Positions 22,896 to 32,816 of a DNA stretch of 64,000 bases are shown here, piece by piece (position 1 is the stretch's first letter; each line of letters opens with the position of its first letter). The DNA is taken from the NCBI GenBank assembly GCA_022376925.1, contig JAIOJX010000032.1, forward strand, positions 102,478,794 through 102,542,793. Reading direction: 5' to 3'. Position numbers and translations under genes: made by a program. The DNA comes from Tragulus kanchil. Its lineage: Eukaryota; Chordata; Mammalia; Artiodactyla; Tragulidae. Below the pieces are notes generated by a model that had not been told where the DNA came from, did not search any database, and was given only the letters and a program-made list of their open reading frames with translations.

Positions 22896-23027
22896 AAAAA
22901 AATGAATGTCCACATAGTATTGGGTGTCCTAGTCATGGTAGGCAAGAAATAAAAGGCATCCAGATTGGAAGGAAAGTAAAATTGTAGTTGCAGATGACAT
23001 GATACCATATATAGAAAGCCCTAAAGT

Positions 23028-23060
23028 AAAAAACAAAACAAAACAAAACAAAAAACCATA
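23028..23060. repeat. AAAAC simple repeat
   Basis: Short run of aaaac units inside the L1. A similar run at 55105-55128 recurs at 56213-56236. Confidence 0.85.
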
Positions 23061-24088
23061 TTACACCTAATAAATGAATTCAGTAACGTTGCAGGATAAA
23101 AATTTACAGAAACCTGTGGCATTTCTATACATTAATAACAAGTTACCAGAAATAGAATTTTAATTTGCAATTCCACTTACAGTTTCATCAAAAAGAAAAT
23201 GTAGGAACAAACTTAACCAAGAAGATATAAAAATATAGTCTAAAAATTATAACATTGATGCAAGAAACTGAAGATGACACAGTTGAAAGAAATACTATCT
23301 TATGGACTGAAAGAAAATTGTTAAAATGTGCTTATGGATTGGGAAAATATTGTTAGAATGTCCATACTACCCAAACCAATCTACATATTCAGTGAAATCC
23401 CTATCTAAATACCCATTGAATTTTTCACAGAACAAGAACAGATAATTCATATGGAAACTCAAAAGAGCCCAAATACTCAGAGCAATCTTGAAAAAGAAGA
23501 ACAAAGCAGGAGACACCTGCTCCTTGATTTTAAACTGTACTGCAAAGCTATGGAAATCAAAAGATTACGACACTGACATGAAACCAGGTAGTTCAGCAGA
23601 ACAGAAAGCCTATAAATGAACCCTTTCTTAGATGGTCAGTTAATCTACAGCAAAGATGACAAGAGTATACAAGACAAAGACAGTCTCTACAATAGTGTCA
23701 AGAAAACTGGACTACTTTCTTGCACCATATACAAAACTAAACACAAAATGGTTTAAAGACTTAAATGTAAGGCCTGAAACTGTAAAACTCCTAGAAGTAA
23801 GCATAGGCAGTAAACTCTTTGACATTGGTTTTAGCAACATTTGGCTGGGTGGGACAAGGGGAAATATGTCTCCTTTTGTTTGGGGCTACAAATTGAAAAT
23901 AAACAAATGGATGTATACCAAACTAAAAAGCTTTTGCTCAGTAAAGGAAACCATCAATAAATCAGTCAATCTATAGAATTGGAGAACATATATGCAAATG
24001 ATTTATCTGACAATGGGTTGATATTCAAAATAAAAAGTACTTATATCACTTGATATCAAAACAGAAAACCCAATTAAAAAGTGGTCAG

Positions 24089-24363
24089 GGGGATTCCCTG
24101 GTGGTCCAGTGGTAAGGACACGGCCTTGCAGTGCAAGGGGTGCTGGTTTGACCCCTAGCCTGGGAAGATCCCACGTGCCGTGGAGCAGCTGGACCAATGT
24201 GCCCAACTACGGAGCTGGAGCTCTGGAGCGCATGAGCCTAGAGCCACTGTTCGGCAAGGAGAGAGGCCACTGGGATGGGAGGCCCACACAGGCCAGAGAA
24301 CAAAGATAAATAGATAAAAGACCAATAGAAGTGGCCAAAGGAAAAAAAAAAACTTAAAAAAAC
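24089..24363 (+). mobile_element. CHR-type tRNA-Glu SINE in L1
   Basis: Head 'attccctggtggtccagtgg' and the subfamily body, ending with 'accaatagaagtggcc' and an A-rich tail. Perfect 10-base target-site duplications aagtggtcag lie at 24079-24088 and 24364-24373. The L1 text continues directly across the site. Confidence 0.9.
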
Positions 24364-24800
24364 AAGTGGTCAGAGGGCCCAAATGAACACTTCTCCAAAG
24401 AAGACCTATAGATGGCCAACGAGCACATAAAAAAGATATTCAACATCACTCATCAGGGAAATGCAAATCAAAATCATAAAGAGATACAACTTAATACTTG
24501 TCAGAATGACTATTATCAAGTAAGAAGTAACAAGTATCTGAAAAGATACGGAGAGAAAGGACTCTTCATGCACTATCAGAGAGTCCAACCACTGTGGAAA
24601 ATAATATGGAGTTTCCTCACAAAATTGAAAACAGAACCACTATACAATGCAGCAATTTCACTCTGGGCATTTATCCAGAGAAAATAAAACACAAATTTGA
24701 AAAGATAAATGTACTCCTATGTTCACTGCAGTATTATTTATAATAGCAAAGGTATGAAAGCAGCCTAAGTGTCCATTGCTGGGTGAATAAAGAAAATGTG

Positions 24801-24803
<3 letters not shown>

Positions 24804-24840
<37 letters not shown>
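24804..24840. repeat. TG microsatellite (copy near 26018-26055)
   Basis: A run of about 18 GT units in the L1 3' region. It is one unit longer in the duplicate, which shifts duplication 8 from 1214 to 1216. Confidence 0.95.
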
Positions 24841-24841
<1 letters not shown>

Positions 24842-25137
24842 ATAGGAATACTACTCAGTCATAAAAAGAATGAAATCATGGTATTTAAAACAACACGGCG
24901 GGCTTTCCCTGGTGGTCCAGTGAGTAAGGACACCGCCTTGCAGTGCAAGGGGCGCCGGTTCGATCCCTGGCCTGGGAAGACCCCACGCGCCGCGGAGTGG
25001 CTGGACTGATGTGTCCAATCACCGAGCTGGAGCTCTGGAGCGCATGCGCCCAGAGCCAGTGCTCTGCGACAACAGACGCCACCGCGATGGGAGGCCCACA
25101 GGAGCCAAAGAACAAAGATGGATGAAAATAGAGAAAG

Positions 25138-25674
25138 GTATAAGCCTAAGAGTGGGATTGCTGGGTCATATGGTGCTTCTATTTTTAGTTTTTTAAGAAA
25201 TCTCCAGACTGTCTTCCATAGAGGCTGTATCAATTTACACTCCCACCAGCAATGCAGGAGTGTTCCCTTTTCTCTGCAGCCTCTCCAGCATTTATTGTCT
25301 GTCGATTTGTGGATGATGGCCATTCTGACGGGTGTGAGGTGATATCTCATTGTAGTTTTAATTTGCATTTCTCTAATTATTAGTGAAGTTGAGCATCGTT
25401 TCATGTGTTTTTGGGCCATCTGTATGTCATCGTTGGAGAGGTGTCTGTTTAGGTCCTTTTCCCATTTTTTGATTGGGTTGTTCGTTTTTCCAGTGCTGAG
25501 TTGTCTGAGTTGCTTGTAGATTTTGGAGATTAATTCTTTGTCTGTTGTTTCATTTGCTATGATTTTCTCCCACTCTGTGGGGTGTCTGTTCAGCTTTTTT
25601 GTAATTTCTTTAGCTGTGCAAAAGCTTTTAAGTTTCATGAGGTCCCACATGTTCATTTGTCTTTTTAGTTCCAC
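25138..25674 (-). pseudogene. L1 ORF2 C-terminal fragment (inverted segment)
   Basis: The minus-strand frame starts at 25674 and reads about 179 codons of L1 ORF2 downstream of the reverse transcriptase, including the Cys-rich zinc-knuckle-like part where W-R-G-C and H-C-W-W-E-C patterns appear, and ends on an [12 protein letters not shown] stretch. It then runs into antisense SINE, so the predicted 271-residue product is a chimera with no function. Few disabling changes in this segment support recent origin. The duplicate lies at 26353-26890. Confidence 0.85.
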
Positions 25675-26014
25675 TATTCTAGTAGGTGGGTCAGAGAAGA
25701 TCTTGCTTTGATTGATGTCCCTGAGTGTTTTGCCTATATTCTCCTCTAAGAGTTTGATGGTTTCTGGCCTTACATTTATACCCTGACGAAATCAAAACTG
25801 AAAGAAGATGGAAAGTTTCACTCCCGGGGGCCACAAAATTGAAAACAGAACCACTATACAATGCAGCAATTTCACTCTGGGCATTTATCCAGAGAAAATA
25901 AAACACAAATTTGAAAAGATAAATGTACTCCTATGTTCACTGCAGTATTATTTATAATAGCAAAGGTATGAAAGCAGCCTAAGTGTCCATTGCTGGGTGA
26001 ATAAAGAAAATGTG

Positions 26015-26057
<43 letters not shown>

Positions 26058-26817
26058 ATAGGAATACTACTCAGTCATAAAAAGAATGAAATCATGGTAT
26101 TTAAAACAACACGGCGGGCTTTCCCTGGTGGTCCAGTGAGTAAGGACACCGCCTTGCAGTGCAAGGGGCGCCGGTTCGATCCCTGGCCTGGGAAGACCCC
26201 ACGCGCCGCGGAGTGGCTGGACTGATGTGTCCAATCACCGAGCTGGAGCTCTGGAGCGCATGCGCCCAGAGCCAGTGCTCTGCGACAACAGACGCCACCG
26301 CGATGGGAGGCCCACAGGAGCCAAAGAACAAAGATGGATGAAAATAGAGAAAGGTATAAGCCTAAGAGTGGGATTGCTGGGTCATATGGTGCTTCTATTT
26401 TTAGTTTTTTAAGAAATCTCCAGACTGTCTTCCATAGAGGCTGTATCAATTTACACTCCCACCAGCAATGCAGGAGTGTTCCCTTTTCTCTGCAGCCTCT
26501 CCAGCATTTATTGTCTGTCGATTTGTGGATGATGGCCATTCTGACGGGTGTGAGGTGATATCTCATTGTAGTTTTAATTTGCATTTCTCTAATTATTAGT
26601 GAAGTTGAGCATCGTTTCATGTGTTTTTGGGCCATCTGTATGTCATCGTTGGAGAGGTGTCTGTTTAGGTCCTTTTCCCATTTTTTGATTGGGTTGTTCG
26701 TTTTTCCAGTGCTGAGTTGTCTGAGTTGCTTGTAGATTTTGGAGATTAATTCTTTGTCTGTTGTTTCATTTGCTATGATTTTCTCCCACTCTGTGGGGTG
26801 TCTGTTCAGCTTTTTTG

Positions 26818-29044
26818 TAATTTCTTTAGCTGTGCAAAAGCTTTTAAGTTTCATGAGGTCCCACATGTTCATTTGTCTTTTTAGTTCCACTATTCTAGTA
26901 GGTGGGTCAGAGAAGATCTTGCTTTGATTGATGTCCCTGAGTGTTTTGCCTATATTCTCCTCTAAGAGTTTGATGGTTTCTGGCCTTACATTTATACCCT
27001 GACAAAATCAAAACTGAAAGAAGCACCTGTACCCCAATGTTCATTGCAGCTCTCTATACAATAGCTAGAACATGGAAGGAACCTAGATGCCCATCGACGA
27101 ACGAATGGATCCAAAAGCTCTGGTACATATATACAATGGAATACTACACAGCTGTAAAGAGAAATGCAGAAGAATCAACCCTGATGAGGTGGCTGGATCT
27201 AGAACGGATCATCAAAAGTGAAGTCAGTCAGAAAGAGAAGGACAAATACAGTATATTAACACATATATATGGAATCTAGTAGGATGGTGATGATGGCACA
27301 TGCAGTGAAGCGACAGAAAGACAGACATGGACAGTGGACATATGGACATTGTGGGGAAGGAACAGTGGGTGAGAGGCGTAAAGGAAGTAGCATGAAGGCC
27401 TGTACTATCATAAGTGAAGAAAATGGCTCTAGTCATTGCTCTGTGAGAAAATGGGATCCTTCAGGGGTGCTGTGTGATGGTCGGGAGGGGAGGGAAGGGG
27501 GGGATATGCATGTGACTAATCTGAGAACATACATGTCTGTGAACAACAACAAAACTCTGTAAAAGTTAAAAGTAAAATAAAGGTTTAAAAAAAAAAAAAA
27601 ATAGAGAAAGACCAATAGAAGTGGCCCGCCTACTCTCCTCCCTCCCCAACCCGACCCCTGCCCAAAATAAATAAATAAATCTTTAAAAAAAAAAAAAACA
27701 CAACACGGCTAGACCTAGGAGGTATTATGTTAAGTGAAATGAGTTTGACAGAGAAAAACAAGTACCATATGATATCACTTACAGGTAGAACCCCAAAACA
27801 AAATAAAAACGAAAGCAGACTAATAGACACAGAGAACAAACTGGTGGTTGCCTGAGGGGAGGAGAGATGGGGAGACAGGCAAATAGGTGCAGGAGATTAG
27901 AGGTACAAATTTCTAGTTATAAGTGAGTGTTTTAATTTCTTTTGCTTTGTAAAAGCTTTTAAGTTTCATGAGGTCCCACATGTTCATTTGTCTTTTTAGT
28001 TCCACTATTCTAGTAGGTGGGTCAGAGAAGATCTTGCTTTGATTGATGTCCCTGAGTGTTTTGCCTATATTCTCCTCTAAGAGTTTGATGGTTTCTGGCC
28101 TTACATTTATACCCTGACAAAATCAAAACTGAAAGAAGCACCTGTACCCCAATGTTCATTGCAGCTCTCTATACAATAGCTAGAACATGGAAGGAACCTA
28201 GATGCCCATCGACAAACGAATGGATCCAAAAGCTCTGGTACATATATACAATGGAATACTACACAGCTGTAAAGAGAAATGCAGAAGAATCAACCCTGAT
28301 GAGGTGGCTGGATCTAGAACGTATCATCAAAAGTGAAGTCAGTCAGAAAGAGAAGGACAAATACAGTATATTAACACATATATATGGAATCTAGTAGGAT
28401 GGTGATGATGGCACATGCAGTGAAGCGACAGAAAGACAGACATGGACAGTGGACATATGGACATTGTGGGGAAGGAACAGTGGGTGAGAGGCGTAAAGGA
28501 AGTAGCATGAAGGCCTGTACTATCATAAGTGAAGAAAATGGCTCTAGTCATTGCTCTGTGAGAAAATGGGATCCTTCAGGGGTGCTGTGTGATGGTCGGG
28601 AGGGGAGGGAAGGGGGGGATATGCATGTGACTAATCTGAGAACATACATGTCTGTGAACAACAACAAAACTCTGTAAAAGTTAAAAGTAAAATAAAGGTT
28701 TAAAAAAAAAAAAAATAGAGAAAGACCAATAGAAGTGGCCCGCCTACTCTCCTCCCTCCCCAACCCGACCCCTGCCCAAAATAAATAAATAAATCTTTAA
28801 AAAAAAAAAAAACACAACACGGCTAGACCTAGGAGGTATTATGTTAAGTGAAATGAGTTTGACAGAGAAAAACAAGTACCATATGATATCACTTACAGGT
28901 AGAACCCCAAAACAAAATAAAAACGAAAGCAGACTAATAGACACAGAGAACAAACTGGTGGTTGCCTGAGGGGAGGAGAGATGGGGAGACAGGCAAATAG
29001 GTGCAGGAGATTAGAGGTACAAATTTCTAGTTATAAAGTGAGTC
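26818..29044 (+). repeat. Direct duplication 9 (26818-27932 / 27933-29044)
   Basis: Shift 1115, ending at 1114 or so after a poly(A) difference (27584-27600 versus 28700-28713). The first 30 bases of copy 2 are noisy relative to copy 1. The piece 25832-27932 is nearly all overlap with its neighbours. Confidence 0.95.
27037..27279 (+). pseudogene. L1 ORF2 C-terminal end (direct segment)
   Basis: An 80-codon plus frame reads the last part of L1 ORF2: an IARTWK-type motif at about residues 8-13, then the YTMEYY stretch at about residues 32-37, ending at a stop where the family's ORF2 ends. It is separated from the rest of ORF2 by the inversion. The duplicate is at 28152-28394, with substitutions near 27100 and 27206. 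Confidence 0.85.
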
Positions 29045-29237
29045 ACAGGGATGTAACATACTGCATAGTGAATATAGTCAAAAATATTGTAATAACTGTA
29101 TGGTGACAGATGGTAACTATATTTATCATGGTGATCATTTCACAAAGTATAAAATATTGAATCACTGTGTTGTATGCCTGAAACTCATAATGTTGTTAAG
29201 TCAACTATAAATTCAATTTTGTAAAAAAGAATTAAGG

Positions 29238-29920
29238 CCCTTATGGCCTGAAATAGGGGTCAGTGATCCATGAGACCTGATTCCAACCTGTGAATATCTA
29301 GAAATGTTAATTGTTTTTAAAGTAAAGGACATTTAAGACTCATCTCATCTTGATGTAAATAAAGATTAGCACATGTCTATTTGTCCAGCTCTACAGGTGA
29401 GAGATTTCTAATCACATCCCCACCTCCAGTCAGTTATTACTGCCCCACATCCCTAGCCCTGCCAAAACATCTTTTAAACAGCTGAAGTTCTACTTGCTGA
29501 CTTTGCAAAAACCCCTCTTAAATTTCTCTTTTCTTAGAAAGTAGCTCTGCCAAGTGCTGAGAAGTTCATACCAGATGGGATGCATTTACACAGAACCAGG
29601 GCCAAAGAACGCCCATCTCTTTGTGCATGGCTCACAGGCTGGGCAGAAAACATTGTCCAAACCACTGCTTTTCACACCTGCAAGATGTAACAATCCTGTA
29701 TGTCTGCTTTTTGGTGAAAGTGACTCCCCTGATTAAGAAGTTATCTTTAGATAAATATAAAGACTATTTTCCACTATAATGCCATTCTCTTTATATTCAT
29801 GATCTTGAATCAAAGCCAAAAAGATGTCCCCTAGTCATATGTCTCTGAAAGTTGGAGCTTGGATCTGTCCATTTCCTATTTAATTTATGAGAGAAACATG
29901 TTCTGACCACAATCACACAC
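29238..29920. other. No recognised feature
   Basis: Unique-looking sequence after the L1 3' end with no repeat family that I can name. It lies immediately downstream (on the minus strand) of the speculative exon and would be intron if that exon is real. Confidence 0.5.
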
Positions 29921-29927
29921 CACTTAC

Positions 29928-30009
29928 AGTCATTTCTTTTTCCAGGGCCTGTCTCTGCAGAGTTGGAATACTCATCTTCAACTTCAGGCCTCTTCTTTTT
30001 GGAAGACAT
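29928..30009 (-). CDS. Speculative first coding exon (27 codons, donor GTAAGT)
   Basis: On the minus strand an ATG at 30009-30007 (A at -3) opens a frame beginning M-S-S-K-K-K-R and continuing as an acidic, Ser/Glu-rich stretch. After 82 bases it meets a textbook donor, with the exon ending at 29928 and GTAAGT following (29927-29922). Reading through the donor extends the frame to 70 codons (to 29797), but composition changes there from charged to mixed. The sequence lies outside any repeat I recognise. I do not know the protein. A Lys-rich start followed by acidic residues is also seen in Xlr/SYCP3-type proteins, but this is weak. No downstream exon or promoter was found. Confidence 0.2.
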
Positions 30010-30984
30010 TATGCTTCAGGCTCTTTGGGAAGGGGGTTCTGAGTTGCAAATTAGCATGCAGGAAGTTCATTAAGGCACACTCAAGATCTAAGGCTCTGAA
30101 AAGCCAGACTTCCACTGATCCCACCGCAAGCCTCTAATTAAGACCTTCAGGATGACCCATTCCGCAGAAAAAGACATGGGTTTTTTGCATTGAGCACTCC
30201 CGGACACAGGAAACCCAGAAAGGAGGCTTGGCTTTGGGTGAGGAAACTCTCTCCCGACCAGGGTAATTTCCAGACAAAGCCAGAAGTATTTTCAGCCACT
30301 AGGGAGTAAAGTCATTTATTGGTGAAAGGGAATTTAGGTAGCACATTAGAGCATCCACAACATATTTTATATCCGCAGCTAGAGTAGCATTCACGTTAGG
30401 CAGCATGATGTCATGGGGTGGCCACTGGACCAAATAAGCACTGGCCCAAGAACAGCTGTCAAAATCTGGGTGACCTTTAGTAACTCAGCCATCACAGGGG
30501 CTCTTCAGCCCAATAAAGATCCAGTCTCTAGTCAAGCTCTTGGCATATTTGACCATGCCCTCAATTCCACTGCATATAGCCTATGTTCAAGCCTCAGGCT
30601 GCACCAGCCTTGAAGCAGAAGCTAGGAACAAATCTGTCTTACCCAACACTTCCTTGTGGTTTAATTCCTGAATGACTGATGCTGGCTAATAAAGAGCCTA
30701 CCGCTATCAACCATGCTGTGCCTGCAGATCAGACCCACTCACCCACAGCAATCAACACAAAGAATAGCAGGTGCTCCAGCCCCATTTACTTTGCTTAGGA
30801 TCTTTCTCTAAGCTCTTGACTGGCTTGGAGATTTCATCTATACTGCCAGCTTCTGGGAAGAGGTGAATGAATTATGACCTCCTCCATGGGATCCTCATCT
30901 TCTGTGATTGCAGCTCTAACTCTTCAGTTCCTGAATGTTTCTGGTAACCTCTGGGTACAAGTTAGGAGATGCCTGATGTTGCAG
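30010..30984. other. No recognised feature
   Basis: Unique-looking DNA of moderate GC. The only gene-like sign is that it would be the 5' flank of the speculative exon. No CpG island or core promoter pattern is evident. Confidence 0.5.
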
Positions 30985-31375
30985 GTTGAATGTATTGTCA
31001 CAAAATCATAACCTCCAGTAGCTAGAATTTGACCTTAATGAAATTGGGTCTTTACAAAAGTAATTAATCTAAAAAGAGGTCATTAGGGTAGGCCTAATCT
31101 AACTGGTGCCTATGAAAAGGGAAAATTTGGACAGTTACTCACACAGGAAAAATGTCATGTGAACACGGAAGGAGAGACAGGATCATGTTTCTAGAAGGCA
31201 AGGAACACAGACTGCCAACAACCATCAGAAGGCAGAGAAGAGACATAGAGTAGATTCTTGCTCACATCAACCCTAATGATACCTTGACTGCCTATCCTCC
31301 AAAACTATGAAATAATACATTTTTGTTGTTTAAGCCCACTTAGCTTGTGGTACTTTGCTAAGTAGCCCTAGGAAA
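30985..31375 (+). mobile_element. Old MaLR-like solo LTR
   Basis: The sequence follows a familiar mammalian MaLR-type LTR: a 'cataacctccagtagctaga' phrase (31006-31025), 'aaattgggtctttacaaaag' (31041-31060), 'gaggtcattagggtaggcct' (31076-31095), a middle rich in purines, and a terminal 'tttttgttgtttaagcccac' (31320-31339). It is similar in layout to 36838-37200. The exact subfamily cannot be set by eye. Confidence 0.6.
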
Positions 31376-31650
31376 TGAAATCACCTGGGAATCTTGCCTA
31401 TTCCTAGCCGGATCATCACTCTAGATAGGCTTACCCTCAGACCCCCTTAAAACAAGGAGAATAAGGGTTCCACCAGAGTCACGACGCCATCAAGTAAAAG
31501 AGATAGGAACACTTTAGAAGTTAGGTCCTCTGGAAATCAAAACCACACCAAAATATTACCTCATACCAATTAGAAAGGTTACTATAAACAAACAAGCAAA
31601 AAAAAGCACATAACAAAAAAAAAGAAAGAAAAGAAAAAAAGTGTTGGAGT

Positions 31651-31923
31651 GGGCTTCCCTGGTGGTCCAGTGAGGAAAGAATCCACCTTCTAGTGCAAGG
31701 GGCGCCAGTTCAATCCCTGGCCTGGGGAGATCCCCCCTGCCGTGGAGCAGCTAGGCCTGTGTGTCCAATTAGGAGCCAGCTCTCTGGAATGCATGCTCCT
31801 AGAGACAGTGCTCTGCAGCTAGAGAGGCCGCTGCAATGGGAGGCCCACACAGGCCAAGAATAAAGATAGATAATAATAAATAAATTAAAAACCAATAAAA
31901 GAGGCCAAAATCAAAAAAAAAAT
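31651..31923 (+). mobile_element. CHR-type tRNA-Glu SINE in L1
   Basis: Subfamily head and body, with 'accaataaaagaggcc' near the 3' end, then an A-rich tail. Perfect 10-base target-site duplications gtgttggagt lie at 31641-31650 and 31924-31933. Confidence 0.9.
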
Positions 31924-32178
31924 GTGTTGGAGTAGATACGAAGAAATTGTCATGACTGGCAGGCATGTAAAATGGTACACTCATAAAAGAGTGTGTAGTC
32001 TCCTCAAAAACTAAAAATTCAATAACCATATGATTCAGCAATTTCACTTAATTTCATTTCTGGGTCTATATTCAAAAGACTTGAAAGCAGAATCTTGACG
32101 AGATATTTGTACTAATGTGTTATTACAGCATTATTTACAATAGCCAAGACGTAGAAGCAGCCCCCAAACCCATTCGCA

Positions 32179-32394
32179 GGGATTCTCTGGTGGTCCAGTA
32201 GTTAACAATCCACCTGCAGATGTAGAGGGCACGGGTTCGATCCTTGGTCCAGGAAGATCCCACAGGCTGTGAGGAAACTGAGCCCACATGCATAGAACCT
32301 GTGCTCCAGCAACTGAAGCCACTGCAATGAGAAGCCTGCTCCGCTGCAACCAGAGAAAGTCTATACGCAGCAATTAAGACCCAGAATAGCAAAA
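32179..32394 (+). mobile_element. CHR-2-type SINE (older, different body)
   Basis: The head 'ggattctctggtggtccagt' and B-box text 'cgggttcgatccttggt' are shared with the other CHR copies. The body follows the general CHR pattern with repeated 'gcaac' phrases and ends in 'agcaattaagacccag', unlike the local short subfamily. It serves as an outgroup to it. Confidence 0.85.
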
Positions 32395-32816
32395 AAAATT
32401 TACTGTTTTAAAGTCCACTCCTAGGTGAATGAAGAAAGTGTGATTTATACATACAGTGTAGTATTATCTAGTATTTAAGAACAAGCATCCTGTCATATGT
32501 TACAACATGAATGGAACTTGAAGACATGATGTTGAGTGCAATATGCCGGTCACAAAAAGACAAGTACTGCATGATTCCACTGACATGAGTTTTCTAGAGT
32601 AGTCAAAATCATGGAAACTAAGTAGAACGGTGGTTGTCAGGGGCTGGGAGGAGGGGGAGATGGGGAGCAGTTCGAGGGGTGTAGGGTTTCAGTTTTGCAA
32701 GGTGAAAAAGTTCTAGAGATCTGTTACACAATAATATGAAGACAGTTAACACTACTGAAATGTACACCTAAAAATTAAGAGGGTAAACTTCATATCATGT
32801 GGTTTTTTAACCGCAA

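Larger units (their letters stand above)
24618..27023 (+). repeat. Direct duplication 8 (24618-25831 / 25832-27023)
   Basis: Shift 1214, then 1216 after the TG run. Bases 25808-25831 are a short filler ending in a GC-rich 'cccgggggcc' that matches nothing nearby. One substitution (c/t-type, gacga versus gacaa) is seen just before the filler. Confidence 0.95.
25138..27597. mobile_element. Young L1 with 5' inversion (twin priming), nested in the SINE
   Basis: The left part (25138 to about 25800, repeated to about 27000) is L1 ORF2 in minus orientation. The right part (about 27003-27583) is the directly adjacent ORF2 end and 3' UTR in plus orientation, ending in poly(A). Perfect 13-base target-site duplications aaaatagagaaag lie at 25125-25137 and 27598-27610. 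The inverted and direct parts meet in ORF2 with only a few bases missing. This is the classic outcome of twin priming. The apparent size is inflated by duplication 8. Confidence 0.9.
24900..27699 (+). mobile_element. CHR-type SINE split by a younger L1
   Basis: SINE head and body at 24900-25137 and SINE tail at 27611-27699 join into one complete element with a perfect B box 'ggttcgatccc' (24958-24968). Target-site duplications acaacacggc lie at 24890-24899 and 27700-27709. High CpG content suggests youth. The head recurs at 26116-26353 and the tail at about 28724-28813 because of duplications 8 and 9. Confidence 0.9.
22130..29237 (+). mobile_element. Old L1 LINE, 5'-truncated, heavily interrupted
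   Basis: From about 22140 the text follows L1 ORF2 from the fingers/palm region onward and runs to the C-terminus and the 3' UTR. It is broken by SINEs at 22626 and 24089 and by the composite insertion 24900-27699. It resumes at 27710 and, after duplication 9, ends at about 29237. A 91-codon frame at 24412-24687 is ORF2 C-terminal sequence with stops on both sides. The copy is inactive. It also holds a TG microsatellite, evidence of age. Confidence 0.85.
31530..32816 (+). mobile_element. Old L1 3' end with two SINEs
   Basis: ORF2 end text begins at about 31530. It is interrupted by SINEs at 31651-31923 and 32179-32394 and reaches the 3' UTR at about 32590-32816 ('ggtggttgtcaggggctggg', 32629-32648). 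Several stops and indels are present. Confidence 0.8.

Noticed and set aside
24804..24840. CRISPR-like or regulatory repeat array
   Set aside because: Simple TG microsatellite; no spacer-repeat pattern exists anywhere in the window.
24900..24990. tRNA-Glu gene
   Set aside because: The A and B boxes belong to the tRNA-derived head of a SINE with target-site duplications and a long non-tRNA body.
24859..25674. 271-codon minus-strand frame as an intact gene
   Set aside because: The N-terminal part is L1 ORF2 and the rest is antisense SINE; the frame is a chimera of a nested insertion.
25808..25831. Novel short insert with a GC-rich end as a recombination signal
   Set aside because: It sits exactly at a duplication junction and is better explained as noisy contig-end filler.
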